From: an uncultured Eubacteriales bacterium | GTDB lineage: Bacteria; Bacillota; Clostridia; Christensenellales; Borkfalkiaceae | NCBI GenBank assembly: GCA_958405585.1 | Contig: CATYEP010000029.1 | Coordinates: 1 to 16,354, forward strand | Reading direction: 5' to 3' | Length of the DNA stretch: 16,354 nt | In this document: in pieces, positions 7,396 to 13,439 of the stretch | How positions within the stretch are numbered: the stretch's first letter is position 1 | How the letters are laid out: every line of letters starts with the position of its first letter | Program-made: the position numbers and the translations under genes | The notes under the pieces: generated by a model | What the model was told of the DNA's origin: nothing | The model's database searches: none | Seen by the model: the letters and a program-made list of their open reading frames with translations, nothing else

Positions 7396-7446
7396 AAGCC
7401 GGCAAAACCAAGGCAAACTACCGTTTACCCTGTGATTTGCCGGCTT
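7396..7446 (-). promoter_or_regulatory. Leader terminator of the glp operon, probable GlpP antitermination target
   Basis: In the minus-strand transcript, bases 7446-7436 (AAGCCGGCAAA) pair perfectly with 7406-7396 (TTTGCCGGCTT), followed by ATTTTATT. The hairpin lies between the promoters and the Shine-Dalgarno (GGAGG, 7378-7374), 28 bp before the first start codon. A terminator in the leader of an operon that encodes GlpP is the arrangement known from glp leaders in Bacillus subtilis. An alternative shorter stem (GGCAAA 7441-7436 with TTTGCC 7417-7412) would compete with it. Confidence 0.75.
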
Positions 7447-7468
7447 CTCATCTTCTCTGCCGTCCGTT

Positions 7469-7493
7469 CTATACTATTATAGTTACAGTATAG
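7469..7493. repeat. Inverted repeat CTATACT-N11-AGTATAG over the glp promoter P1 start site
   Basis: Bases 7469-7475 and 7487-7493 are perfect 7-bp inverted repeats separated by 11 bp. The right half contains the P1 -10 box, and the left half lies just past the predicted start point near 7480. It could be an operator, but AT-rich promoter sequence produces such repeats by chance fairly easily. Confidence 0.35.
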
Positions 7494-7515
7494 CATATCC
7501 GCACGCATTTTTCAA
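7487..7515 (-). promoter_or_regulatory. glp operon promoter P1
   Basis: On the minus strand TTGAAA (7515-7510) and TATACT (7492-7487) have a 17-nt spacer. The predicted start point near 7480 gives a leader of about 112 nt that contains the complete hairpin at 7396-7446. Confidence 0.7.
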
Positions 7516-7586
7516 CTCTTTCCCGGCATTCAGCAAAAAATTCGTAAAAAAACAATACTTTCCGACCCCAGATCCCGATTTTATGC

Positions 7587-7615
7587 AGTATAACATACGC
7601 CCGCTTCTTTGTCAA
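7587..7615 (-). promoter_or_regulatory. Second glp promoter P2, exactly 100 bp upstream of P1
   Basis: On the minus strand TTGACA (7615-7610) and TATACT (7592-7587) have a 17-nt spacer, an even better match than P1. No gene start lies between it and P1, so its transcript would be a longer version of the same leader. Confidence 0.7.
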
Positions 7616-7766
7616 CCTCCCTATCTACGTTTTCCCCGCACTTGCCTTTCAGGCTCTTCTCTACGCGCACCTTTGTTTCTGAATCCTTGCAGATCTTAAA
7701 ACGAAATCTTTCGCCGTGGCCTTATACGCCTTTCCCTTGCGTTTTCCGCACCACCGCGCTATTTTT
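7616..7766. other. Non-coding gap between glp promoter P2 and the CoADR terminator
   Basis: No ATG occurs on the minus strand here, and no open frame with a ribosome site is visible on either strand. The stretch belongs to the 584-bp gap between the glp operon and the CoA-disulfide reductase gene. Its supported content is the glp leader, P1, P2 and the terminator at 7767-7814. Confidence 0.5.
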
Positions 7767-7814
7767 ATAAACCGAAGCCGCCGGAACAAATACCTTCCGA
7801 CGGCTTCGGTTTAT
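7767..7814 (-). terminator. Hairpin terminator after the CoA-disulfide reductase gene
   Basis: A 20-bp stem is formed by 7767-7786 and 7795-7814 around the loop CAAATACC. The single imperfect pair is G-U in the minus-strand RNA but C-A in the plus-strand RNA, so the minus strand is the functional one. The T-rich part (GGTTTAT) is the end of the stem itself. It lies about 140 bp after the stop codon. Confidence 0.7.
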
Positions 7815-7952
7815 ATGTCAACATTTGTTTTAGTCAGTACGGAACAATTCAAGATGTGAAAAACCCGCCTCTTCATAAACAAAAATTCTTCCTGTTTATG
7901 GTCGGGCAAAGATTTTTGCGCTCCTCCCAAAATTGTCGTTCAAATGTTTTCT

Positions 7953-9644
7953 TTAATCACAGGGCAAACCGCACAAATGGCGCGGCAGCCCGTCATAAAC
8001 GCCGCCTTCTTCCACTACGCGGTAAAAGCGCATGCCGCCTGATAAATTGGAACAGGTAAACCCGTGTGCCGTCAATATGCGGCAGGCAATGTAACTGCGC
8101 AGTCCGCTGTAACAGTTGACATAGATCGGTTTGGTCTTATCCAGTTCTCCCAGTCTTTGACGCAATTCGTCCACCGGGATATTTACCGAACCTTCAAAAT
8201 GTGCGTCGGCATACTCTTCTTTGGTCTGTACATCCAACAAAACGACGTCTTTTCTTTTCAGAAGTGTCGGCATCTCCTGCCAAGTATGCTGTTTCACCCT
8301 GCCGCTCATGCAGTTGCCGATCACATACCCCGCCATATTCACGGGATCCTTGGCCGCCGAATAGGGCGGCGCGTATGCCAGATCCAACTCTGTCAGCTGT
8401 TCGGCCGTCATATGCGCCCGTATCGCGACCGCCAGTACATCGATCCTCTTATCGACGCCCGAATATCCAATCGCCTGCGCTCCGATAATTTTGCCGTCAC
8501 GGGTATCATACAAAACTTTCAAGGTCATGTTTCTGGCGCCCGGATAATACGTCGCATGATCCGGCGTGAACAGCAACACGCTGTCAAACGGGATCTTCGC
8601 CGCACCTGCGGCACGTTCATTGAGTCCCGTCGCCGCCGCCGTAAGCTCAAACATTTTCAAAACAGAAGAACCCTGCGCACCCGTATAACGGGAAGGTATT
8701 CCGCAAATATTGTCTGCGGCGATACGCCCCTGTTTGTTTGCAGGCCCTGCCAACGGCACGAGCGTATCCGCTTCCGTTACAAAATTTTTCACACACACCG
8801 CGTCGCCCGCCGCATAGATATCCGGGTCCGAAGTGCGCATATGCTCATCCACCATCACCGAGCCCTTGGGACCAAGCTCCAGCCCTGCCTGCGCCGCCAA
8901 ATGCGTTTCCGGCACCACTCCCAGAGCAACTATCACCATATCCGCTTTTACGGAAGGTTTATTTTCCATTTCCGCCGTGATTCCGTCCGGTTCGGGGCAA
9001 AGCTCCGCAACTTTGTTGAGCAACCGAAGATCGATCCCCTTCTGCCGCATATGCGAATGCAGAATGCACGCCATGTCGTAATCAAAAGGCGGCATGACCT
9101 GCTCTTCCATCTGCAAAAGCGTGACTTTGATCCCGCGTTCGGTCAGATTCTCCGCCGTTTCCAGCCCGATAAATCCGCCGCCCGCCACGATCGCCGTTTT
9201 CGGAGAATTTCTCTTGATATAATCATCGATCCTGTACGTATCTTCTACCGAACGCAGTGTAAAAATCCGCTCATCGTCCCCGACAAACGGAGGACGGATC
9301 GCTTTCGCTCCCGGCGCATAAATGAGTTTGTCATAACTCTCCACATACTCCCTGCCGTCCGCTTCCCGCACGAGTACCTGCTTTTTTTCGCGCAGGATCT
9401 GCACCGCTTCGCTGCGGACGCGCACGTCCACGTTAAAGCGGCGTTTGAAACTCTCCGGAGTCTGCAACGTAAGTTTTCTGCGTTCGGTTATTACCCCGCC
9501 GATATAATACGGCAGACCGCAATTCGCATACGATACATACCCGCCGCGCTCCAATACGACGATCTCCGCCTTTTCATCCAGGCGGCGAAGCCGCGCTGCC
9601 GCCGTCGCGCCGCCCGCAACTCCGCCTATGATCACAACTTTCAT
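7953..9644 (-). CDS. CoA-disulfide reductase fused to a rhodanese domain (CoADR-RHD)
   Basis: The 563-residue cytoplasmic flavoprotein has the FAD motif VVIIGGVAGGATAAARLRRL and the single active-site cysteine C42 in SYANCGLPYYIGG, diagnostic of the CoADR/Nox/Npsr branch. An NAD(P)H motif IVAGGGFIGLETAENL lies in the middle, SDPDIYAAGDA is near the FAD-closing region, and a C-terminal rhodanese domain (about 460-550) carries C511 in NCYSGLRS. Known CoADR-RHD proteins reduce CoA disulfide, CoA persulfide or polysulfide with NAD(P)H. A CGLPC pair lies at the extreme C-terminus and might also be redox-active. The start at 9644 is chosen because AAGGG is 7 nt away; the ATG at 9650 is too close to it. 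It follows the thioredoxin gene by 79 bp with no promoter seen between, so cotranscription is likely. Confidence 0.95.
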   Translation of the reverse strand: MKVVIIGGVAGGATAAARLRRLDEKAEIVVLERGGYVSYANCGLPYYIGGVITERRKLTLQTPESFKRRFNVDVRVRSEAVQILREKKQVLVREADGREYVESYDKLIYAPGAKAIRPPFVGDDERIFTLRSVEDTYRIDDYIKRNSPKTAIVAGGGFIGLETAENLTERGIKVTLLQMEEQVMPPFDYDMACILHSHMRQKGIDLRLLNKVAELCPEPDGITAEMENKPSVKADMVIVALGVVPETHLAAQAGLELGPKGSVMVDEHMRTSDPDIYAAGDAVCVKNFVTEADTLVPLAGPANKQGRIAADNICGIPSRYTGAQGSSVLKMFELTAAATGLNERAAGAAKIPFDSVLLFTPDHATYYPGARNMTLKVLYDTRDGKIIGAQAIGYSGVDKRIDVLAVAIRAHMTAEQLTELDLAYAPPYSAAKDPVNMAGYVIGNCMSGRVKQHTWQEMPTLLKRKDVVLLDVQTKEEYADAHFEGSVNIPVDELRQRLGELDKTKPIYVNCYSGLRSYIACRILTAHGFTCSNLSGGMRFYRVVEEGGVYDGLPRHLCGLPCD

Positions 9645-9723
9645 TTTCATTCCCTTCCAAATTCAGTATTTTTCCGAACCGAAACCAACTGTTTCGCACG
9701 TTCACGCAGGCTAACCTTGCTTC

Positions 9724-10029
9724 TTATAAAAGCGCTTCCAGCGCCGCTTTCGGCCGCGCTCCCGCCGTCTGTGCCTGTACCTTTCCGTCTTTTAATACAA
9801 TAAATGTCGGAATGGAGAATATTTTGAACTGAGCGGACAAAGCCTCTTCTTCATCCACATTCACTTTTCCGACCAGTATTTCGGGATGATCCGCCGCGAT
9901 CTCTTCCACAACAGGGCTCATCATCCTGCAAGGCCCGCACCAGGTCGCCCAAAAATCCAAAAGTACCGTGCCTTTAAAATTCATTACCTTTTCTTCAAAA
10001 TTGCTGTCCGTGATCTTTTCGACTGCCAT
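9724..10029 (-). CDS. trxA: Thioredoxin
   Basis: The 101-residue protein has the complete thioredoxin fold signature: FWATWCGPCRMMSPV with redox cysteines C31 and C34, VGKVNVDEEE, and the cis-proline P74 in FSIPTF. It reduces disulfides in the cytoplasm. The start at 10029 is fixed by AAGGAGG 8 nt upstream and by normal family length; the frame stays open 14 codons further upstream without support. It lies between the Crp/Fnr gene and the CoA-disulfide reductase gene and has its own promoter with a Crp/Fnr-like site. It may recycle protein thiols or persulfides alongside the reductase. No thioredoxin reductase gene is in the window. Confidence 0.97.
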   Translation of the reverse strand: MAVEKITDSNFEEKVMNFKGTVLLDFWATWCGPCRMMSPVVEEIAADHPEILVGKVNVDEEEALSAQFKIFSIPTFIVLKDGKVQAQTAGARPKAALEALL

Positions 10030-10071
10030 TGTTTTTTCCTCCTTCGGGAATTTGTTTCTGTTTATGCTCAC

Positions 10072-10112
10072 AGTATACCCCGAATTGCGGATTTTTTCCG
10101 TAACATTGTTAC
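10072..10112 (-). promoter_or_regulatory. trx promoter with Crp/Fnr-type palindrome at about -41
   Basis: The minus-strand -10 box TATACT (10077-10072) predicts a start point near 10065. No good -35 is present. Instead a perfect palindrome GTAACA-T-TGTTAC (10100-10112) is centred at 10106, about 41 bp upstream, the position used by class II Crp/Fnr activators. A run of A/T tracts (about 10119-10140) just beyond it may help polymerase contact. A Crp/Fnr gene is the next gene upstream. Confidence 0.65.
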
Positions 10113-10229
10113 ATATACAAAAAATTTTTTAAAAAATTTCAGTAATTTTTTCAGGCGCCCGCTTTTCTTATCAACCTTTCAGTCCCATCCGTTTGCCGCT
10201 CTCTCCGACAACAAAGAGCAGCCCACAGT

Positions 10230-10262
10230 AAAAACAAGTCCGGAAAGCCCGAACCTGTTTTT
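10230..10262 (-). terminator. Terminator after the Crp/Fnr gene
   Basis: On the minus strand a 14-bp stem with two G-U pairs ends in CTTGTTTTT, so the 3' arm supplies the U-tract. In the plus-strand RNA the two imperfect pairs would be C-A mismatches. It lies 61 bp after the stop codon and separates the regulator from the thioredoxin promoter. Confidence 0.65.
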
Positions 10263-10323
10263 AACACCAAAATCCCACGAGGCAGCCAGCATTAAACTGA
10301 CAACGCCCTCGCTTTCTCCGAAT

Positions 10324-10980
10324 TTATTGTTTTTCCGAAACTTTACGCAATTCTTCTGCGTCGGCAATACGGATCGTACCGCGGGAAAGTTCCACTAAGC
10401 CCTCCGATTCAAAATACTTGAGCATCCTTGACACGGCTTCCCGCACCGTTCCCAGGTGCGCCGCCAATTGCTCGTGCGTAATTTTCAGATCCGCAGTGCC
10501 TGCATACGATTCTTCTTCCAGCAACAGTGCGGCCAGACGTGCATCAAACTTTTTGTTCAAAACTTCATCGAGAACCCACATCACTTCAGAAAAGCGCTGT
10601 GCCATCAATGCGTTCGTAAACCCGTTCACCGCAACCGATTTTTCCGCCAGTTTTTTATAAATTTCTGCAGGGATCAGAATCAGCCGCACATCCGTTTCCG
10701 CAACGGCAAAAACATGAAAATCAATCCCTCGAAGCGCACAGGACGCACTGAAAAGACAGATACCGCCCTCCGAAATTCTGTACAGGGTGATCTCACGCCC
10801 TGTCTCCGAAAGAGTATAGACACGGAGTCTGCCGCTTTCCACATACAAAAGCCCCGTACAGTCCCCGTTATAGACCTGCGCGCCGCGATAAAATGTATAT
10901 TCCCGCAGATTTTCCTGCACCAGACGCCGATCTTCTTCCTTCAGATCTTTATAAAAAGAAAAGTTCTCCGCTTTCTGCAT
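10324..10980 (-). CDS. Crp/Fnr family transcriptional regulator
   Basis: The 218-residue protein has an N-terminal cyclic-nucleotide-binding-like beta barrel (about 8-115, with LLYVESGRLRVYTLSETGRE), a dimer helix (about 118-150) and a C-terminal HTH_Crp domain. The recognition segment is HLGTVREAVSRMLKYFESEG (175-194); REAVSR combines features seen at CRP and FNR recognition helices. Cysteines are only at 41, 75 and 81, with no N-terminal FNR-type Cys cluster, so a [4Fe-4S] sensor of the FNR kind is unlikely. The signal is unknown; redox-active cysteines or heme are possibilities. The start at 10980 is chosen by family length; AAAAGGA is very close to it, and the frame is open 22 codons upstream to a TTG without a ribosome site. 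A matching palindrome precedes the thioredoxin gene. Confidence 0.92.
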   Translation of the reverse strand: MQKAENFSFYKDLKEEDRRLVQENLREYTFYRGAQVYNGDCTGLLYVESGRLRVYTLSETGREITLYRISEGGICLFSASCALRGIDFHVFAVAETDVRLILIPAEIYKKLAEKSVAVNGFTNALMAQRFSEVMWVLDEVLNKKFDARLAALLLEEESYAGTADLKITHEQLAAHLGTVREAVSRMLKYFESEGLVELSRGTIRIADAEELRKVSEKQ

Positions 10981-11046
10981 TCCTTTTCCGCCATCCCCCG
11001 CGCTATCTTCTTTTCCCGTATCTCCGCAAACACCCCGATCGTCCAA

Positions 11047-11460
11047 TCAATGGCGACATCCGCCGCAGGAATGATCGTCCGAATGACATCCATGTTCACC
11101 GCAAGTATGCCCTTCACCGTGTTCGTGCTCGTGATGCGAACATTTTACATTCGGATCATACGAAAGATCCCCTTTCAGAAAAGCCTCCACAACAGCATCC
11201 GTCTCACCATCCACACCTCCGAACACGCGGATCCCCGCCGAACCCAGCGCTGCGATCGCGCCGCCGCCGATCCCGCCGCAAATCAGTACATCCACGCCCC
11301 GAGCTTTTAAAAAGCCCGCCAGTGCTCCGTGTCCCGTTCCGTCCGTATCGACGACCTCTCCCGAAACATTGCCGTTTTCCACAGTATAAATCTTAAATTT
11401 TTCAGAATGTCCAAAATGCTGATAGACTTTCCCGTCTTCATAAGGAACTGCTATTTTCAT
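11047..11460 (-). CDS. NifX/NifB-type metal-cluster-binding protein with His/Cys-rich tail
   Basis: The 137-residue protein has a dinitrogenase iron-molybdenum cofactor-binding fold (PF02579 type, about residues 1-100). It shows MKIAVPYEDGKVYQHFGHSE, a central VDVLICGGIGGGAIAALGSAGI, and the family's usual end before residue 105. The last 31 residues (107-137) hold 9 His and 5 Cys, strongly suggesting metal binding (iron, nickel or zinc). Such stand-alone proteins are common in anaerobes without nitrogenase, and their role is poorly known. GGAGG is 6 nt before the ATG, and a good promoter lies at 11524-11552. It is the first gene of a unit with the Crp/Fnr regulator, 66 bp downstream, so it may share or tune that regulator's signal. 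Confidence 0.9.
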   Translation of the reverse strand: MKIAVPYEDGKVYQHFGHSEKFKIYTVENGNVSGEVVDTDGTGHGALAGFLKARGVDVLICGGIGGGAIAALGSAGIRVFGGVDGETDAVVEAFLKGDLSYDPNVKCSHHEHEHGEGHTCGEHGCHSDDHSCGGCRH

Positions 11461-11523
11461 ACACTGCCTCCGTTTTGCAGGTTTTTTCTTCGCCCGAACG
11501 AGCGGCTTTTCCTGCTCTTATTC

Positions 11524-11552
11524 ATTATAACACCTTCCCGCAAATTTGTACA
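11524..11552 (-). promoter_or_regulatory. Promoter of the NifX-like/Crp-Fnr transcript
   Basis: On the minus strand TGTACA (11552-11547) and TATAAT (11529-11524) have a 17-nt spacer. The leader to the ATG at 11460 would be about 57 nt. No GTAACA-type palindrome is seen here, so autoregulation by the Crp/Fnr protein is not indicated. Confidence 0.6.
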
Positions 11553-11655
11553 CTTTTTTATAAAATTTCATGTGCAAAAAACCGAGCCGATCGTTTACAC
11601 ACCTTTTCACGGGGGCGCTTTTCCTGAAAACATAAAACTCTCTGTCGTTGACGGC

Positions 11656-11696
11656 AAACGCCGCGGCGCGCAATTTCTTTGCACGCCGCGGCGTTT
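11656..11696. terminator. Hairpin between spoVAE and the NifX-like gene
   Basis: AAACGCCGCGGCG (11656-11668) pairs with 11684-11696; the stem continues through GCAA/TTGC around the loop TTTCT. The odd pair is G-U in minus-strand RNA. On the plus strand five Ts end the hairpin (11694-11698), on the minus strand only three. It lies about 75 bp after the spoVAE stop and is the best candidate for that operon's terminator. The remainder of the 309-bp gap (11461-11769) holds the NifX promoter and no gene. Confidence 0.6.
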
Positions 11697-11769
11697 TTGC
11701 TTACAAAGTTTTTTACAAAGCTGAAGAATTTTTCAATTCGGAAACAGAATTGTTTTCTGACCCCAATAA

Positions 11770-12150
11770 TCAATTTTTTTTCGATTTCGGGCGGAATATC
11801 AGCGCAAACAGGAAAGCGAACAAGATTGCCGCCGTAACGCCGGCGCTTGCGGCGTTCAAAGCGCCTGTCAACGCACCGAACAAACCGCGCTGCGCACCGA
11901 GCATTGCACCTCTTGCCAGCAAATAGCCGAATCCGCTGATCGGCACCGTTGCACCCGCCCCGGCAAAATCAACCAGGTATCCGTACAATCCCAACGCTTC
12001 CAGGACGACCCCCGACAGCATAAAAAAGACAAGAATCCTTCCCGACGTCAGTTTTGTCAGATTGATGACCACCTGCGCAACTGTACATATGAGTCCTCCC
12101 ACCGCAAAGGCTTTGGCAAACATCCACAATATATCCCAATATTTCTCCAT
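11770..12150 (-). CDS. spoVAE: Stage V sporulation protein AE
   Basis: The 126-residue, very hydrophobic protein matches the SpoVAE (SpoVAEb) family. It shows about four membrane segments (near 8-30, 38-60, 72-92 and 96-119) and a basic tail RPKSKKN. The family signature TKLTSGRILVFFMLSGVVLE is in the first third, and GFGYLLARGAM in the middle. SpoVA proteins form the channel in the spore inner membrane that moves dipicolinic acid with calcium into the developing spore and releases it at germination. GGGGAGG is 6 nt before the ATG. It follows spoVAD by 38 bp in the same operon. Confidence 0.95.
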   Translation of the reverse strand: MEKYWDILWMFAKAFAVGGLICTVAQVVINLTKLTSGRILVFFMLSGVVLEALGLYGYLVDFAGAGATVPISGFGYLLARGAMLGAQRGLFGALTGALNAASAGVTAAILFAFLFALIFRPKSKKN

Positions 12151-12188
12151 TCCGATCCTCCCCGCTCATTTTGTGTTTCAAAAGATTT

Positions 12189-13193
12189 TCAGTCGTCCCC
12201 GATATTTTCCACCGATACGGCATGCGCGACACAAGGTATCGTCTCGCCCTGACCGGATGAAACCGTGGAAAGCAACGCTCCCGTCGCGACGAACAGCACC
12301 TTATTCAGTTTTTTCTGTTGCATCTGATGCAGAATAAATGAATTAAAAACCACCGCGCAGCATCCTGCCCCGCTTCCGCCCTGAAATTCGTCTTCCGCAT
12401 GTTTATAGATCATTGCACCGCAGTCGTTATGATTCTCAAAAATATCCACGCCTTTTTCCCAGACAAGATCCCGTACGATCCGACTCCCCAACACTCCGAG
12501 ATCTCCCGTCAGGATCAGGTCGTAATAACCGGGATCTCGCTTTGTATCTTTCAGGTGCGCCAGAATGACGTCACATGCGGCAGGAGCCATCGCCGCTCCC
12601 ATATTATTCACGTCGGAAACTCCGAAATCCACCACTTTCCCGACCGTGGCACAGGTAATACAAGGACCTTTCCCTTCTCTCGCCACGATCGCACTGCCCG
12701 CACCCGTTACCGTCCACTGAGACTGCGGCGGCCGTGTCGTTCCAAGTTCCAAAGGATACCTGTATTGCCTTTCCGCCGAAGCAAAATGGCTGCCCGTTGC
12801 CGCTGCAGCCGTTTTTGCATACCCGCCGTCTACCAGAACAGAGGCAAGCAGCAAACCTTCGCTCATCGTTGAACACGCCCCGTAAATTCCTAAATACGGA
12901 AGCCCCGTTTCCCGCGCGGCAAAAGAAGCCGATATGATCTGATTCAGTAAATCCCCCGAAAGAATCACATCCGCTCCCTCTTTTAACCCCGCTTTTTCCA
13001 TACTGCTGCGCAGAGCATACAGCAGCATCTTTCTCTCCGCTCTTTCAAAGGTGCTTTCCGCAAACATGTCGTCCGACAAAGGATAATCGACATATCTCCC
13101 CACAATTCCGGCGCATTCTTTCGGCCCAGCCACCGTCGACGCCGCAATAATTTTCGGTTTGTTTTTAAAAAAAATCGTTTGTCCGCACTGCAT
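12189..13193 (-). CDS. spoVAD: Stage V sporulation protein AD
   Basis: The 334-residue protein has the thiolase-like fold of SpoVAD, which is known to bind dipicolinic acid on the SpoVA channel. Landmarks are VAGPKE near the N-terminus, ILSGDLLNQIISASF, YGACSTMSEG with C107 at the thiolase cysteine position, SAERQYRYPLELG, NMGAAMAPAACDVI, LTGDLGVLGS, HNDCGAMIY, GGSGAGCCA, and VLFVATGALLS at the C-terminal end. The start at 13193 is chosen because the protein then begins MQCGQTIFFK, as family members do. Its Shine-Dalgarno is poor, and the frame is open to an ATG at 13265, which also lacks one. No convincing sigma-G promoter was found. Unusually, spoVAC is not upstream. Confidence 0.95.
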   Translation of the reverse strand: MQCGQTIFFKNKPKIIAASTVAGPKECAGIVGRYVDYPLSDDMFAESTFERAERKMLLYALRSSMEKAGLKEGADVILSGDLLNQIISASFAARETGLPYLGIYGACSTMSEGLLLASVLVDGGYAKTAAAATGSHFASAERQYRYPLELGTTRPPQSQWTVTGAGSAIVAREGKGPCITCATVGKVVDFGVSDVNNMGAAMAPAACDVILAHLKDTKRDPGYYDLILTGDLGVLGSRIVRDLVWEKGVDIFENHNDCGAMIYKHAEDEFQGGSGAGCCAVVFNSFILHQMQQKKLNKVLFVATGALLSTVSSGQGETIPCVAHAVSVENIGDD

Positions 13194-13293
13194 ACCGTTA
13201 TTTTGCCGCACCCCGTAAAAATTATGCGCAAAGTTGCCGCCCCCCTTCTCCCGTCCGCCTAACATCTGTTCGGCGCTGTTATTTCGCTTTTCA

Positions 13294-13335
13294 AAGAGCC
13301 CGTCTGCGCAAAGCCGTTTGCGCAGACGGACTCTT
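13294..13335 (-). terminator. Third tandem hairpin after the amino-sugar operon
   Basis: A 19-bp stem is formed by 13294-13312 and 13317-13335 with the loop GCCG. The one odd pair is G-U on the minus strand and C-A on the plus strand. In minus-strand RNA it is followed by TGAAAAGCG, not a U-run, so it may protect a 3' end or back up termination. It lies about 100 bp before the spoVAD start. Confidence 0.5.
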
Positions 13336-13339
13336 CCAT

Positions 13340-13378
13340 TATAGGCGTGCTGCCTGTAAAACAGACGGCACGCCTATA
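13340..13378. terminator. Second tandem hairpin
   Basis: TATAGGCGTGC (13340-13350) pairs perfectly with 13368-13378. The stem runs on with a wobble and a mismatch to a 3-base loop, 18 positions in all. There is no U-run on either side. Confidence 0.45.
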
Positions 13379-13379
13379 C

Positions 13380-13414
13380 AAAAAAACGGCGCACTGCTTT
13401 TTGCAATGCGCCGT
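13380..13414 (-). terminator. Intrinsic terminator of the amino-sugar operon
   Basis: On the minus strand ACGGCGCA pairs with TGCGCCGT, extended through one G-U pair and TGC/GCA, and is followed by seven Ts (13386-13380). It begins about 26 bp after the SIS gene's stop codon. This is the clearest terminator in the window. Confidence 0.92.
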
Positions 13415-13439
13415 ATTGGTTACGAGTCAAGCTTTCGGA

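Noticed and set aside
8064..9803. A 579-codon plus-strand open frame antisense to the CoA-disulfide reductase gene
   Set aside because: Its product is rich in Arg, His, Phe and Ile without any domain, it covers a clear flavoprotein gene on the other strand, and it has no ribosome site. It is a shadow of codon bias.
10179..10367. 62-codon minus-strand frame between the Crp/Fnr gene and trx
   Set aside because: It overlaps the end of the Crp/Fnr gene in another frame and runs through that gene's terminator hairpin.
13193..13265. Longer SpoVAD starting at the ATG at 13265
   Set aside because: The extra 24 residues are Gly-rich and unlike the family's N-terminus, and there is no Shine-Dalgarno before that ATG. 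The shorter start also has a weak site, so some doubt remains.
13200..13290. Sigma-G promoter for spoVAD
   Set aside because: CATAATT and GATGTTA resemble the -10 consensus, but neither has a matching -35 at the right distance.
3565..13362. A 14-base sequence (TGTTTTACAGGCAG) shared by the hairpin regions near 3565-3579 (plus) and 13347-13362 (minus)
   Set aside because: About one chance match of this length is expected in a window this size when both strands are compared, and the surrounding bases do not match.
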